This document shows, one piece after another, positions 39,566 through 49,864 of a stretch of DNA of 64,000 nt (position 1 is its first letter; each line of letters starts with the position of its first letter). Where the stretch lies: positions 3,038,001-3,102,000 of the forward strand of contig NZ_SHKY01000001.1 in NCBI RefSeq assembly GCF_004217545.1, written 5' to 3'. This stretch comes from Krasilnikovia cinnamomea. Lineage in GTDB: Bacteria > Actinomycetota > Actinomycetes > Mycobacteriales > Micromonosporaceae. Below the pieces are notes generated by a model that saw only the letters and a list, made by a program, of their open reading frames with translations, was not told the DNA's origin and did no database searches. The translations under genes and the position numbers were made by a program.

Positions 39566-41533
39566 TCAGGTGTTCTGCTTGATCCGGTTGGTGAGCTCGG
39601 CGATCTGGTTGTAGAGCGAGCGGCGCTCCGCCATGTGCTGCCGGATCTTGCGGTCGGCGTGCATGACCGTGGTGTGGTCCCGGCCACCGAAGGCCTGTCC
39701 GATCCGGGGCAGGGACAGTTCGGTCAGCTCGCGGCACAGGTACATGGCGACCTGGCGGGCGTTGACCAGGACCCGGGAGCGCGAGTGGCCGCGCAGGTCC
39801 TCCAGGCTGACGCCGAAGTAGTCGGCGGTGGAGACCATGATCTGGTCGGCGGTGATCTCGGGGCCCGCGCCGTCCGGCATGAAGTCCCGCAGCACCTCCT
39901 CGGCCACCGACAGCTGCACCGGCGAGCGGGTCAGGCTGGCGAACGCGGTGACTCTGATCAGCGCGCCCTCCAGTTCCCGGATCGAGTTCGACACCCGGGA
40001 GGCGATGAACTCCAGCACGTCGTCCGGGGCGTACATCCGCTCCTGGGTGGCCTTCTTCTGCAGGATCGCGATGCGGGTCTCCAGGTCCGGCGGCTGGATG
40101 TCGGCCAGCAGACCCCACTCGAACCGGGTACGCATCCGGTCCTCCAGCGTGGCCAGCTGCCGCGGCGAGCGGTCGGAGCTGATCACGATCTGCTTGTTCG
40201 CGTTGTGCAGCGTGTTGAAGGTGTGGAAGAACTCCTCCTGGGTGCGCTCGCGGTTCTCCAGGAACTGGATGTCGTCGATCAGCAGGATGTCGACGTCGCG
40301 GTAGCGCCGCTGGAACGCCTGCGTCTTGTCGTCGCGCAGGCTGTTGATGAAGTCGTTCGTGAATTCCTCGGTGGAGACATAGCGCACACTGCGGGCATGG
40401 CCGAGCGTGGTGGCGTAGTGCCCGATCGCGTGCAGCAGGTGGGTCTTGCCCAGCCCGGAGCTGCCGTAGATGAACAGTGGGTTGTACGCCTTCGCGGGTG
40501 ACTCGGCCACCGCCACCGACGCGGCGTGCGCGAAGCGGTTGGAGGACCCGATGACGAAGGTCTCGAACATGTACTTGGGGTTGAGCCGGTTGCCGCCGTC
40601 ACCGCCCGGGCGCGCGTTGCCGCCCACCCGCATGTCGACCGGGCTGCGGCCGGGGCCGTTGTCGCCCGCGTGGCCCATCCGCAGCGCCTCGTCGCGGCGA
40701 TCGGGCCCGGGCGGGCGCTCGTCGCGCCGCTGGTTGTCGCGCCGCTGTCCCGGGTCAGTGCCCATCCGGCGCGCACCGGACTCGTTCGGCGGCTCGGCGT
40801 ACTGCGGCTCGGCGTACTGCGGCTCCGGGTAGTGCGGAGACTGGCGGGGCGGTGCCTCCGGCTCGGCGCGCCCGGCAGCCGGGTGGGGCGCGGCGGGGTG
40901 GGCCGGCAGCGGCGCCGGCATCTGCGCCTGCTGCGGCACGGGCGCGGCGAACAGCGCGTCCTGGCCGTCGCGGGCGGCCGGAACCGCGCGGGGGTGCGGC
41001 GCGGCCGGCGACGAGTGCTGCGCCGACCCGGTCGGCGCCGCGGCGAAGCGCTGCGGGTCGTACTCCTCTGATGGGTACGGAAGGTGCTCGTCTGATGGGT
41101 ACGGAAGGTGCTCGTCTGATGGGTACGGAAGGTGCTCGGCGCCGTACCCGGGGGCGGGGGTGCCGCGGTCGTCGGCGTAGTGGCCCGGGCGGTCCTCGGG
41201 TTCGGGTGCCGGGGCGCCGTAGCCCTCGGGCGGTGGCGTGCCGTACACCGTGCCGGGGCGGCCGGAACCGTCCTCGGGCGGCCGTACCGTGACGGCGACC
41301 TGGATCGGACGGCCGAGCCGGCGCGACAGCGCGTCGGTGATCGCCGGCCGCAGCCGCGACTCGATCACGTCGCGGGTGAAGGCGTCCGGGACGGACAGCA
41401 GTGCCGTGTCCTCGACGATGGCGCGCAGGTGGGTGAGTCGCAGGTACGCCCGCTGCTGGCCCGACACGATTTCGTCGGCCAGCTCGTTCGTCGCCGCAGT
41501 CCAGACCTTGCTCAGGTCGACCGAATCGGCCAC
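39566..41533 (-). CDS. dnaA: Chromosomal replication initiator protein DnaA
   Basis: A 655-aa DnaA from the GTG at 41533 ([19 protein letters not shown]); an ATG at 41643 would add 37 residues without family similarity. Domain I is about 1-95. Domain II (about 100-315) is a long disordered linker with repeats EHLPYPSD (three times) and [13 protein letters not shown]. Domain III is the AAA+ core ([28 protein letters not shown]). Domain IV ends with the DNA-binding [16 protein letters not shown]. It opens oriC, which lies directly downstream. Confidence 0.97.
   Translation of the reverse strand: MADSVDLSKVWTAATNELADEIVSGQQRAYLRLTHLRAIVEDTALLSVPDAFTRDVIESRLRPAITDALSRRLGRPIQVAVTVRPPEDGSGRPGTVYGTPPPEGYGAPAPEPEDRPGHYADDRGTPAPGYGAEHLPYPSDEHLPYPSDEHLPYPSEEYDPQRFAAAPTGSAQHSSPAAPHPRAVPAARDGQDALFAAPVPQQAQMPAPLPAHPAAPHPAAGRAEPEAPPRQSPHYPEPQYAEPQYAEPPNESGARRMGTDPGQRRDNQRRDERPPGPDRRDEALRMGHAGDNGPGRSPVDMRVGGNARPGGDGGNRLNPKYMFETFVIGSSNRFAHAASVAVAESPAKAYNPLFIYGSSGLGKTHLLHAIGHYATTLGHARSVRYVSTEEFTNDFINSLRDDKTQAFQRRYRDVDILLIDDIQFLENRERTQEEFFHTFNTLHNANKQIVISSDRSPRQLATLEDRMRTRFEWGLLADIQPPDLETRIAILQKKATQERMYAPDDVLEFIASRVSNSIRELEGALIRVTAFASLTRSPVQLSVAEEVLRDFMPDGAGPEITADQIMVSTADYFGVSLEDLRGHSRSRVLVNARQVAMYLCRELTELSLPRIGQAFGGRDHTTVMHADRKIRQHMAERRSLYNQIAELTNRIKQNT
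41066..41137 (-). repeat. Three 24-bp in-frame repeats in dnaA domain II
   Basis: A 24-bp unit (encodes EHLPYPSD/E) is repeated three times almost without change, extending the linker between the DnaA helicase-contact and ATPase domains. Such a slippage-prone tract can vary between strains. Confidence 0.85.
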
Positions 41534-41675
41534 CGCCGCGCCACCCCCATCGCCACCGGACGCCCCGGTGCCTTGTCCGGCTATCCGCCTCTGCCCGTCG
41601 TCACCCACACGGGCGGCCAACCGGCTCCCCCAACCCAGCACATTCATACGCGCTGTACGTGCACGGCGCCGCCGG

Positions 41676-41695
41676 CTGTCCACAGGTTATCCACA
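41676..41695. promoter_or_regulatory. DnaA boxes upstream of dnaA
   Basis: CTGTCCACA (41676) and a perfect TTATCCACA (41687) lie about 150 bp upstream of the dnaA GTG, in the dnaA-rpmH gap. They fit autoregulation of dnaA. Confidence 0.7.
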
Positions 41696-41999
41696 ACCTG
41701 TGCACACCTTGGCGGTCGCTCCCCGGCCGGATGGTCGGCAGATTCCCCGGAGCCTGTGCTGGCGCGGGAAAACAGGCTCACCGTGCCGAACGATTCACCG
41801 CCTTGTCCGGTTTTGGCCCCCTCTATGCGGTATGCGAACAGCGCTGGGGGGACCAGCAAACGGGCACGCTAACAGCGCGGCGGCACCGGGTTCAACCGGT
41901 GGCCGCCCGTGCGAGGTGCCAACGTTCATCGACCGTACAGAATGATCGGGAGGTGGGACGCACGGCCCGGTCACCCTGGTGTGCTGGGCCTGCGGTTGG

Positions 42000-42028
42000 T
42001 TGACCAGCGAATCCGGCCTGCGTAGGGT
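42000..42028 (+). promoter_or_regulatory. Promoter of the rpmH-rnpA operon
   Basis: TTGACC, a 17-bp spacer and TAGGGT form a strong HrdB/sigma-70-type promoter. It lies 85 bp upstream of the rpmH start. A second -10-like TAAAGT is at 42055. Confidence 0.65.
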
Positions 42029-42112
42029 CGAAGGGTTGCTCCGCCGCGCTCTGCTAAAGTGGCGTCTTGCAGCCGATCCCCTTTGCACGTAGCACGAAGA
42101 CGGAGTTCTGAC

Positions 42113-42250
42113 GTGAGCAAGCGCACCTACCAGCCGAACAACCGCCGGCGCGCGAAGACCCACGGCTTCCGGCTGCGCATGCGCACCCGGGCCGGCCGTG
42201 CCATCCTCGCTGCCCGCCGCTCCAAGGGCCGCGACAAGCTGTCGGCCTGA
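42113..42250 (+). CDS. rpmH: 50S ribosomal protein L34
   Basis: A 45-aa protein ([20 protein letters not shown]) starting at a GTG with GGAG 8 bp upstream. Full length and highly basic, it matches L34 completely. It leads rpmH-rnpA-yidD-yidC-jag-rsmG. Confidence 0.97.
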   Translation: MSKRTYQPNNRRRAKTHGFRLRMRTRAGRAILAARRSKGRDKLSA

Positions 42251-42285
42251 GCCGACACCTGTCGGGCCGGAATGCCCAGGTAATC

Positions 42286-42672
42286 GTGCTGGCCGCGGCG
42301 CAACGACTGCGGCGTAGCACCGACTTCGCCGCAGCGGTCCGCGGTGGCCGCCGAGCCGGACGAGCCACCCTGGTCGTCCACCTGAGCGTTCCGACGATCT
42401 CTGACGAGCCGGCGCCCGCCGGGAGTCCCGACTCCCCGGCGCGCGCCGGCTTCGTCGTGTCCAAGGCGGTCGGCAACGCGGTCGTCCGTAACCGGGTCCG
42501 GCGCCGCCTGCGTCACCTGGTCCGGCCGAGGCTCGGCGAACTGCCGCCGGGCGCCCTGCTGGTGGTCCGCGCGTTGCCGGCCTCCGCTGAGGCGTCCAGT
42601 GCCGCGCTCGACGCCGATCTGGCCGCGGCGCTCGCGGCCGCCCGGGGACCGCGTCGAGGGCGGGGCCGATGA
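42286..42672 (+). CDS. rnpA: Ribonuclease P protein component
   Basis: A 128-aa basic protein starting at the GTG at 42286 ([19 protein letters not shown]). The RNR motif region [21 protein letters not shown] is complete. It binds RNase P RNA and helps remove tRNA leaders. Its stop overlaps the yidD ATG (ATGA). Confidence 0.96.
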   Translation: MLAAAQRLRRSTDFAAAVRGGRRAGRATLVVHLSVPTISDEPAPAGSPDSPARAGFVVSKAVGNAVVRNRVRRRLRHLVRPRLGELPPGALLVVRALPASAEASSAALDADLAAALAAARGPRRGRGR

Positions 42673-42998
42673 GCACGGACTCACCGGGTCCGACGCCCGA
42701 CGAGGGCGCGCCGGACGTGGGGCCGGACCCGACGCGGCGCGCCTCGCTGGTCGCCCGGCTGATGATCGGTGCAGTCGTCGCGTACCGTCGTTATTTGAGC
42801 CCGGCACTGCCGGCCCGCTGTCGGTTCTACCCCTCGTGCAGTGCCTACGCCCAGGAGGCGTTGGCGCGGCACGGCGCTCTGCGCGGGACCGGACTGGCGA
42901 TCTGGCGGCTGTTGCGCTGCCAACCCTTCCACCCCGGCGGGTACGACCCGGTGCCTGACCCGAAGCCTCGCCGTCCTGCCGATGTGACAGGAGCATGA
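42669..42998 (+). CDS. yidD: Membrane protein insertion efficiency factor YidD
   Basis: A 109-aa protein with the YidD core [32 protein letters not shown] (read with the two halves joined) and an N-terminal amphipathic helix. The three conserved cysteines (CRFYPSC, RC) are present. It aids YidC-dependent insertion. Start overlaps rnpA; the next gene starts 2 bp after its stop. Confidence 0.95.
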   Translation: MSTDSPGPTPDEGAPDVGPDPTRRASLVARLMIGAVVAYRRYLSPALPARCRFYPSCSAYAQEALARHGALRGTGLAIWRLLRCQPFHPGGYDPVPDPKPRRPADVTGA

Positions 42999-42999
42999 A

Positions 43000-44034
43000 T
43001 TGAGTCTCGACTGGATCTACTACGCGATCTCGTGGATCCTCCTGCGCTGGCACGCCCTGTGGGACGCCATCGGCATCCCCGAGTATCGGGTCCTGGGGAC
43101 CAACTGGTCCTGGGTCCTGGCCATCGTGTTCCTAGTGGTGACGGTCCGGGTCATCCTGTTCCCGGTCTTCGTCAAGCAGATCAAGTCCCAGCGCGCCATG
43201 CAGGCCCTGCAGCCCAAGGTCAAGGAGCTGCAGGATAAGCACAAGGGTGACCGGGAGACGCTCCAGAAAGAGATGATGGAGCTGTACCGGACGGAGAAGG
43301 CGAACCCGTTGATGGGCTGCCTTCCGATGTTCCTGCAGATCCCCGTCTTCCTGGGCCTGTTCCACGTGCTGCGCCGCCTCAACCCGGACCTGCCAGAGAA
43401 GTACAAGACTCTGTACGGCTGGTCCGTCGAGCAGTTCAACAGTGCGGCGAATTCAGCCCTGTTTAGCGCTCCCCTGCCGTCGAAGTTCGGCTCCAGCGCT
43501 GAGGAACTGGCCGCCCTCGACGCCAACAGCGTCACGGTCAAGATCGTGGCGGGCATCCTGGTCCTCGTCATGATGACCACCACATACCTGACCAGCCGCC
43601 AGATGATCCTCAAGACCGGCTGGGCCGAAGACCCGCAGCAGAAGATGATCCAGCGCCTGATGCTGTACGGCATCCCGCTGTCCCTGCTGGTCTCGGGCGG
43701 GCTGTTCCCGATCGGTGTCATCATCTACTGGGTCACGAACAACCTGTTCACCCTCGCCCAGCAGCAGTGGGTGCTGCGGAAGTTCCCGCCGGCGCCGATG
43801 GCCGGCAGCCGTGGCCCGGGCCCCCGCCCGGCCGGTGGCTCCGGCGCCGCCAAGGGTGGCTCCGCCAAGAGCCCGGTCCAGCCGGCTCGCACGGGTGGCC
43901 TGTTCGGTCGCGGCAAGGCCAGCGCGGAACCGGAATCCCCCGTGGTGGACACGAAGGCCCTCGCCCCCAAGCCGGGTGCCAAGCCGACGAACCCCAAGAA
44001 GGGCGCCAGACCGGCGAACAAACCCCAGGGATAG
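43000..44034 (+). CDS. yidC: Membrane protein insertase YidC
   Basis: A 344-aa YidC/Oxa1 insertase. The start is an unusual TTG at 43000; AGGAG at 42989-42993 is correctly spaced, and the next in-frame ATG would delete the first membrane span. Spans lie at about 5-20, 35-58, 108-125, 183-203 and 220-250. A positively charged groove Arg (VTVRVILFP) and the cytoplasmic hairpin (KVKELQDKHKGDRETLQ) are visible. The C-terminal 80 residues are basic, disordered and Ala/Pro-rich. It inserts membrane proteins alone or with SecYEG. Confidence 0.95.
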   Translation: MSLDWIYYAISWILLRWHALWDAIGIPEYRVLGTNWSWVLAIVFLVVTVRVILFPVFVKQIKSQRAMQALQPKVKELQDKHKGDRETLQKEMMELYRTEKANPLMGCLPMFLQIPVFLGLFHVLRRLNPDLPEKYKTLYGWSVEQFNSAANSALFSAPLPSKFGSSAEELAALDANSVTVKIVAGILVLVMMTTTYLTSRQMILKTGWAEDPQQKMIQRLMLYGIPLSLLVSGGLFPIGVIIYWVTNNLFTLAQQQWVLRKFPPAPMAGSRGPGPRPAGGSGAAKGGSAKSPVQPARTGGLFGRGKASAEPESPVVDTKALAPKPGAKPTNPKKGARPANKPQG

Positions 44035-44041
44035 CCCGGCG

Positions 44042-44061
44042 CGCGGGCCCCACGGCCCGCG
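44042..44061 (+). terminator. Hairpin between yidC and jag
   Basis: CGCGGGCC and its complement GGCCCGCG with a 4-nt loop, 8 bp after the yidC stop. It may weaken transcription into jag and rsmG rather than stop it. Confidence 0.4.
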
Positions 44062-44165
44062 ACGCGGCCCTTCCCGCACAGACCTGCCCGTGCCGGCGTA
44101 CGGACACCGCCGACTCGGGAAACAGCGGACCGGCAGGTCCGGCACGAGAGTACGGAGATGACACC

Positions 44166-44765
44166 GTGACCGACACCAGCACGCCCAGCGCCGCCGAGTC
44201 GAGTGAGACAGTCGATCCGGAGGAGGGCGGCGTTTCGGCCGAGAACGGCAGCGCACCGGCGGCCGGCGGCCAGCAGGAACAGAAGGCGGAGGGCGGCTCC
44301 TCCGACAGCGACCTGTTCCGGCAGAGCGAGATCGCTGCCGACTACGTCGAGGGGTTGCTCGACATCCTCGACTACGACGGCGACATCGACGAACTGGTCT
44401 CCGCCGGGCGCCCGATGGTCGAGGTCGTCGGCGGCCGCCTGCAGCCACTCGTCGGCCAGCGCGGTGCGACGCTGGAGGCGCTCCAGGAACTGACCCGGCT
44501 GGCGATCTTCCGGGCGACCGGTTCGCCGAGCCGCCTGCTGCTCGACATCGGCGGCTACCGGGCGACGCGGCGCAAGGAACTCGCGGCGGTCGCGCGCAAC
44601 GCGGTCGAGAAGGTCAAGGAGCACGGCGACGCCGTACGGCTGGAGCCGATGTCGGCGTTCGAGCGCAAGTGCGTGCACGACGTGGTCAACGCGATCGCGG
44701 GCGTGCAGAGCGAGTCGGAGGGCGTCGAGCCGAACCGGCGCATCGTGGTCCGGCCGGCTGACTGA
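44166..44765 (+). CDS. Jag/KhpB-like R3H RNA-binding protein
   Basis: A 199-aa protein starting at the GTG at 44166 with GGAG 8 bp upstream. The N-terminal 50 residues are acidic and disordered; a KH domain (about 75-130, RLQPLVGQRGATLEALQELTR) and an R3H domain (about 135-199, LEPMSAFERKCVHDVV) follow. The Jag-N domain of Firmicutes is missing, as usual in Actinobacteria. It probably binds RNA and affects cell-envelope growth. Confidence 0.92.
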   Translation: MTDTSTPSAAESSETVDPEEGGVSAENGSAPAAGGQQEQKAEGGSSDSDLFRQSEIAADYVEGLLDILDYDGDIDELVSAGRPMVEVVGGRLQPLVGQRGATLEALQELTRLAIFRATGSPSRLLLDIGGYRATRRKELAAVARNAVEKVKEHGDAVRLEPMSAFERKCVHDVVNAIAGVQSESEGVEPNRRIVVRPAD

Positions 44766-44770
44766 CGCGA

Positions 44771-45700
44771 ATGACTACACCCCGCTTCGGCGCGGGTGAC
44801 GGCGGCCCGGGTGCTGAACGGCCCGGGCCGCCGTCGTCTGCTGTCCCCCACGCCTCTGCTCACGGCACCCAGTCGGCCGGCCCCGCCGAATCGTCGGACT
44901 CGGAGGAGCCGGTGCCACCGGCGGCGTCCGGGTCTGGTCTGCCCGTTCCAGCCGACCCGCCCGCGGAACTGGCCGAGGCCGCGCGGCGGGTGTTCGGCGA
45001 CCGGCTCCCGCTGGCCACGGCGTACGCCCGACTGCTCGTCACGGACGGAGTGATCCGTGGTCTGATCGGCCCCCGCGAGGCCCCGCGGATCTGGGAGCGC
45101 CACCTCATCAACTGCGCCGTCTTAGCCGATCTCATCCCTAAAGGCGCTTATGTGGTGGATGTCGGATCCGGTGCTGGTTTGCCCGGTATCGTGCTGGCTG
45201 TGGCCCGGCCGGACCTCACGGTGAAGCTGGTCGAGCCACTGGCACGGCGTACCGCCTTCCTGACCGAGGCGGTGACAACGCTCGGCCTCGACGCGACCGT
45301 CACGGTCGTGCGCGGCCGGGCCGAAGAGGTCGCCAGCGGGCCCCCCGTCGCCGCCGACGTCGTCACCGCCCGGGCGGTCGCTCCGCTGGACCGACTGGCC
45401 GGCTGGTGCCTGCCGCTCACCGCGGTGGGCGGCAGGCTGCTGGCGCTCAAGGGCGCCTCGGCCACGGAGGAGGTGGCGGAGCACCGCGAGGCGATCAACC
45501 GCCTCGGTGGCTCCGAACCGGTCATCCGGTCCTGCGGGGCCGGGGTGATCGATCCCCCCAGCACGGTCGTCGAGATCGTGCGGGTACGGGACGTCGTGCC
45601 GCCACGGTCGAGGCCGTCCGCGCGGGCGGCCGGTACGGGGCGGCGCCCACGCGGCGACGGAGGACGCGGCTCTGGACGAGGGAGAACGCGGAGGGGATAG
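44771..45700 (+). CDS. rsmG: 16S rRNA (guanine(527)-N(7))-methyltransferase RsmG
   Basis: A 309-aa SAM-dependent methyltransferase, also called GidB. Motif I is VVDVGSGAGLPGIVLAVARPD and a later motif is TARAVAPLDRL. It methylates G527 of 16S rRNA; loss gives low-level streptomycin resistance in other bacteria. About 60 N-terminal and 40 C-terminal residues are low-complexity additions, and the true start could be further in. It is followed without gap by the long frame that ends in parA. Confidence 0.94.
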   Translation: MTTPRFGAGDGGPGAERPGPPSSAVPHASAHGTQSAGPAESSDSEEPVPPAASGSGLPVPADPPAELAEAARRVFGDRLPLATAYARLLVTDGVIRGLIGPREAPRIWERHLINCAVLADLIPKGAYVVDVGSGAGLPGIVLAVARPDLTVKLVEPLARRTAFLTEAVTTLGLDATVTVVRGRAEEVASGPPVAADVVTARAVAPLDRLAGWCLPLTAVGGRLLALKGASATEEVAEHREAINRLGGSEPVIRSCGAGVIDPPSTVVEIVRVRDVVPPRSRPSARAAGTGRRPRGDGGRGSGRGRTRRG

Positions 45701-46624
45701 ATGGGCAGGCGGGGCGCACGTAAGCGAGCCGGACGAGTCCCACGTGCTGTCGCGGAGCCGGCGCCTCCGGCTGCTCGGCGCGCCCCAGCGAGCGACCGCC
45801 CTGCGGCCTCTCCCCCTGGCGTGTCCGCCTCGACGGTCTCGTCGTCGGGCGGATCGGCCTCAGCGGTCTCGTCGTCTGGCGGATCGGCCGCGACGGTTTT
45901 GTCGCCTGGTGGCGCTTCGGCCTCGACTGGCTCGTCGCCTGTTGGCGCTTCGGTGGGTTCTTCGTCGGGCGGACCTTCCCCGGCCAAGTCGGTCGAGGGG
46001 TCACCGGGGGTTTCCGGGCCGTCTGCGGCAGCGGTTGCGGCGCCTGCCGTCGAGTCGGTGATCATGGGTGGTGCACGAGACGTGGCTGACGGCCACGCTG
46101 CCCACGGTGGCGTTCGTGACTTTGGCCAGGGTCCGATCGCGGGATCCCGGGGTCCGCAGGTCTCCGCGCGGTCGGCGGACGCGGGTGGTGTAGGACCCAC
46201 AGGTGGTCGGGACGCGTGTCCACCCCATCCGGGCCCACCACCGGGCGCCGTCGCGCTGCGATTCGTGTCGGGATTCATGGTCTTCGAAGCCGAGTCGGGG
46301 TCGCCCTCAGGGGCCCATCAGGCGGAGAATCGTGGCGAGCCTCGCCCCGCGGCCGTAGGCTGGCCGCGCGTCGATAGTGTGGAGCAGGCGGTGGGCGCGT
46401 GTGTCACTCCACCGCCTTCTGCCGGACCGCACGCATCGCCATTCGGTGCCACGGTGAGTGCTCGCGGTGCCGATCCATTCCGACCAGGCAGGGATAAGAC
46501 GGTGCAGGAGTACGGCAGAGGTGTCGACGGTGGCCGTGGCACGTGGAACGGTGTTTCACGTGAAACCGATCCATCCACTGTCTCCGATCAGCCCGGGGTG
46601 GGGCCTGACAAGGGGGAGCACGGC
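45701..46624 (+). other. Open N-terminal extension in frame with parA
   Basis: From the ATG at 45701 (GGAGGGG 4 bp upstream, 0 bp after rsmG) the frame stays open for 308 codons into parA. It encodes Ser/Gly/Ala/Pro-rich low-complexity sequence with repeats (SSGGSASAV, SSGGSAATV). Whether it is translated is unclear: either ParA is 680 aa, or this is a GC-rich spacer that happens to lack stops. A parS site lies inside. Confidence 0.45.
46553..46566. promoter_or_regulatory. parS site 1
   Basis: Perfect GTTTCACGTGAAAC. If translated in the parA frame it reads VSRET. Confidence 0.92.
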
Positions 46625-47743
46625 GTGCCGCAGCCACGCGTAGCAAACGGACACGGAGGTCAGTCCTCCGCAGGTCAGGTATACGGCACGCCGACAACTG
46701 CCCCTGCTGACTCGGCGGCGGAGAGCGGTGCTCAGGAAGGGCGGCGCCCCGCCCCCGCACCACGTACCGGTCCGCCTTCCGGATCCGCATCGGTGCCTGT
46801 CCCGCCAGCGGCGTCGGCCGGCTCTGCGCCGTCGGACGAGGATGTTTCACGTGAAACAGCGGACGGCGAGGAGGGTGATCCGCCGCTGGCCATGGAGGCG
46901 CTGCGTGCCGTGCAGATCCTCAATCCGAGCGGCGAAATCACCATGCCCCGCCCGGACCATCCGCGCATCCTCTGCGTCGCGAACCAGAAGGGTGGCGTCG
47001 GCAAGACCACGACGACCGTGAACCTCGCCGTGGCGCTCGCCCTGCACGGTAACCGCGTGCTCGTTGTCGACCTGGACCCGCAGGGCAACGCCTCGACCGG
47101 TCTCAACGTGCCGCATCACGCCGGCGTCCCCGACGTCTACGACTGCCTGATCGACAACATCCCGCTGGCCGAGGTGGCCCAAGCGGTGGAGGGCATTCCG
47201 AACCTCTGGTGTGTGCCCGCGACCATAGACCTCGCCGGTGCTGAGATCGAGCTGGTCTCCGTGGTGGCCCGCGAGTCACGCCTCGCCCGCGCCCTCGCCG
47301 CCCACCCCGAAACGTTCGACTACGTCTTCATCGACTGCCCGCCGTCGCTCGGCCTTCTGACGGTCAACGCGCTTGTGGCGGCCCAGGAGGTGCTGATCCC
47401 GATCCAGTGCGAGTACTACGCGCTGGAAGGCTTGAATCAGCTCATCAACAACATCAATCTGGTGCGCCAGCACCTGAACCCGGCGCTCGACGTCTCGACC
47501 ATCCTGCTCACCATGTACGACCGCCGTACCCGGTTGGCGGACGCGGTCGAGCAGGACGTGCGTAACCACTTCGGGGCCAAGGTGCTCGAGGCCGTGATCC
47601 CCCGTAACGTGCGGGTGTCGGAGGCTCCGAGCTACGGCCAGTCCGTGATGACCTACGATCCGGGTTCGCGGGGCGCGACCAGCTACTTCGAGGCAGCGCT
47701 CGAGCTTGCGATGCGCGGGGTCAACACGGGAGGCACGGCATGA
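46625..47743 (+). CDS. parA: Chromosome partitioning ATPase ParA
   Basis: A 372-aa Walker-type ATPase if read from the GTG at 46625, chosen for AGGGGGAG 6 bp upstream; other starts at 46502 and 45701 are possible. The deviant Walker A KGGVGKT is at 122-128, followed by [27 protein letters not shown] and YEALEGL-like [10 protein letters not shown]. It moves ParB-parS complexes along the nucleoid. About 120 N-terminal residues are disordered and include VSRET, encoded by a parS site; M. tuberculosis ParA has the same feature. Its stop overlaps the parB ATG. Confidence 0.93.
   Translation: MPQPRVANGHGGQSSAGQVYGTPTTAPADSAAESGAQEGRRPAPAPRTGPPSGSASVPVPPAASAGSAPSDEDVSRETADGEEGDPPLAMEALRAVQILNPSGEITMPRPDHPRILCVANQKGGVGKTTTTVNLAVALALHGNRVLVVDLDPQGNASTGLNVPHHAGVPDVYDCLIDNIPLAEVAQAVEGIPNLWCVPATIDLAGAEIELVSVVARESRLARALAAHPETFDYVFIDCPPSLGLLTVNALVAAQEVLIPIQCEYYALEGLNQLINNINLVRQHLNPALDVSTILLTMYDRRTRLADAVEQDVRNHFGAKVLEAVIPRNVRVSEAPSYGQSVMTYDPGSRGATSYFEAALELAMRGVNTGGTA
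46844..46857. promoter_or_regulatory. parS site 2 (inside parA)
   Basis: Perfect GTTTCACGTGAAAC within the parA coding region, translated as VSRET. Confidence 0.93.
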
Positions 47744-48852
47744 AGAACCGTCCACGGGGAGGTCTCGGGCGAGGCCTGGGCGCGCTGATTCCCACGGCGC
47801 CGCCCTCGGGTACGGCCGTTGTCACCGAGGAGCCGCCCCCGGCGGCCCCGCCGGAGGCGGAAGCTCCCCCGGCCACGCCGATCGAACCGCCCGTCGCCGC
47901 GGCCCCCATCTCGGCTCCTCCGGCGCAGTTCACCCCTCCCGCCGAGCCGGCGCCTGAGCCCGAACCTGAGCGGGCCGCCGAGCCGTTCGAGGAGCCATCG
48001 GTCAACGAGGAGCTGGCACCCGTGCCGGGTGCGCGCTTCGCGGACCTTCCGGTAACCGCGATCGAGCCGAACCCGAGGCAGCCCCGGCATGTCTTCGAGG
48101 AAGACGCACTCGAGGAACTGAAGGTCTCCATCCAGGAGGTCGGCTTCCTGCAGCCGATCGTCGTGCGGGAGCTCGGCGAAGGCAAGTACGAGCTGGTAAT
48201 GGGTGAGCGTCGGTGGCGTGCCGCGCAGGCCATCGGCCGCGAGACGATTCCCGCGATCATCAGGGACACCCGCGATGACGCCATGTTGCGGGACGCCCTG
48301 CTGGAGAACATCCACCGCGCAAACCTCAACCCGCTGGAAGAGGCGGCCGCGTACCAGCAACTGCTGGACGAGTTCGGCGCGACTCATGAGGAACTGGCGC
48401 GGCGGATCGGCCGGAGTCGGCCGCAGATCTCCAACACGATTCGACTGCTGAATCTGCCCGCTCCGGTACAGCGCCGGGTGGCGGCCGGCGTGCTGTCCGC
48501 GGGACATGCTCGCGCACTGCTCGGCCTCGAAGACGGCGACGCGCAGGAGAAGTTGGCACTGCGGATTGTCGCCGAGGGTCTATCCGTACGCGCCACCGAG
48601 GAACTCGTGTCCCTTGCGCTCGCCGACGGCCCGGTCAAGAAGGCGGCACCGACCCGCCGGGCCAAGGTGCACGCGCCGGCGTTGAACGACCTGGCCGAGC
48701 GGCTGTCGGATCGCTTCGACACCCGCGTCAAAGTCGACATCGGCCGGAACAAAGGAAAGATCACCATCGAGTTCGCTACGGTCGATGACCTGGAACGCAT
48801 CGTTGGCATGATCGGTGTGGACCAGGAGGGCAGTGACGACCAGCAGGGCTGA
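47740..48852 (+). CDS. parB: Chromosome partitioning protein ParB (CTPase)
   Basis: A 370-aa ParB starting [18 protein letters not shown], the conserved ParA-contact tail. A Pro/Ala/Glu-rich linker (22-90) precedes the CTP-binding domain (about 98-190) with GERRWR at 155-160. The HTH ([20 protein letters not shown]) and a C-terminal dimer domain follow. It loads at parS and spreads as a CTP-dependent clamp. Seven perfect parS copies lie within 6 kb. A hairpin terminator follows. Confidence 0.97.
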   Translation: MKNRPRGGLGRGLGALIPTAPPSGTAVVTEEPPPAAPPEAEAPPATPIEPPVAAAPISAPPAQFTPPAEPAPEPEPERAAEPFEEPSVNEELAPVPGARFADLPVTAIEPNPRQPRHVFEEDALEELKVSIQEVGFLQPIVVRELGEGKYELVMGERRWRAAQAIGRETIPAIIRDTRDDAMLRDALLENIHRANLNPLEEAAAYQQLLDEFGATHEELARRIGRSRPQISNTIRLLNLPAPVQRRVAAGVLSAGHARALLGLEDGDAQEKLALRIVAEGLSVRATEELVSLALADGPVKKAAPTRRAKVHAPALNDLAERLSDRFDTRVKVDIGRNKGKITIEFATVDDLERIVGMIGVDQEGSDDQQG

Positions 48853-48882
48853 GCCAGCCTGGTAGTCCGGCGCCCTACAACG

Positions 48883-48923
48883 AAGACAGGCCGCGGTCAT
48901 GAATCGCGTGCCTGTCTTTTGTT
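48883..48923 (+). terminator. Intrinsic terminator after parB
   Basis: A perfect 9-bp stem (AAGACAGGC with GCCTGTCTT) and 18-nt loop, followed by TTGTTT. It is the best rho-independent terminator in the window. Confidence 0.8.
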
Positions 48924-49864
48924 TGCCCTGTTACCCGGCTTCGAGTTGCATAGGGCGGCGCGTGAGCGCCTTTCGCTCTTGCCTAGGCACGCAATGTATG
49001 GTCTCCGGGCCGCCAGTCAGTCGCTTCTTCCCTGTGGATGCGGTTCTCCTAGAACGATTCTCCTGAGATTTCGCGGGCCTGGATTCTGCGGTTGAATTCG
49101 TTCTGAGCGCGCGGAACCGGGGACTGTGCCGTTGTCGGGTGAGCCATGAGGGCAATTCGCATTCCGCGTCGATCTGGTGTTGGCGCCGGTAGGCCCTAGA
49201 CCCCTGGTCGGACTCCGGGCTACTAGATGGTTGCCGTCGGGCTCCGTTGCATGCATACGCGGATCCGCTGGCGTTAGCAGGCGGGGCTCGTGCGACTAGT
49301 TCGGAGTCCTACGGCGGTTGTCGGGCATCGGCACGCTCCCGCTGACCCGGTCACGACCGCGGCGGTGGGCTCGGCGCAGTATTCCAATCGCCATGGTCGA
49401 GCTGCACCATTACATGCCGTACGCCCTGGTTGCGCACCGCGACAGACAATGCCGGGCTTGCCAACAACAGACGCAGCGCACGGCGAGAGCGGGCCGCATC
49501 GGCCTGGCGGTCCCCACATACGCCGCGGGAATTCGGCCGGTCGCAGGTCCAGTGGCCGGTCACGCTGGCTCAAAACGGCGATCAGTTCGAGCACATGGAC
49601 AACTGGCTCGGCGGCTACGACGACTGTCGCGCCAATGAGACGCGGAGATCCCGCTCGGTGCCCCGATCGTCGTCGCCGGTTCTCGCGGAGATTGAGCAGG
49701 CAGGGCTCGCGGAAACGAGGCCCGGCGGGTCGCCGGGACAGTGCCGGGCGGGTCGCCGGGACAGTGCCGGGCGGGTCGCCGGACCAATGCCCGGCGGCTC
49801 GCGGAGACAAGGCCGAGGGGTAGGACCCGCGCTCAGCCGGTGGCGAGTCGCTAGCCTTCGCCGT
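48924..49864. other. About 940 bp without a supported gene
   Basis: The stretch is less GC-rich than the genes and has stops or poor codon use in most frames. One frame near 49500-49680 (FGRSQVQWPVTLAQNGDQFE) looks like a short piece of a former gene. At 49728-49800 a unit of about 23 bp (CGGGTCGCCGGGACAGTGCC...) is repeated roughly three times. Confidence 0.5.

Noticed and set aside
49274..49810. 178-codon minus-strand frame between parB and GNAT
   Set aside because: Composition is poor, no domain is seen, and part of it is made of a tandem repeat.
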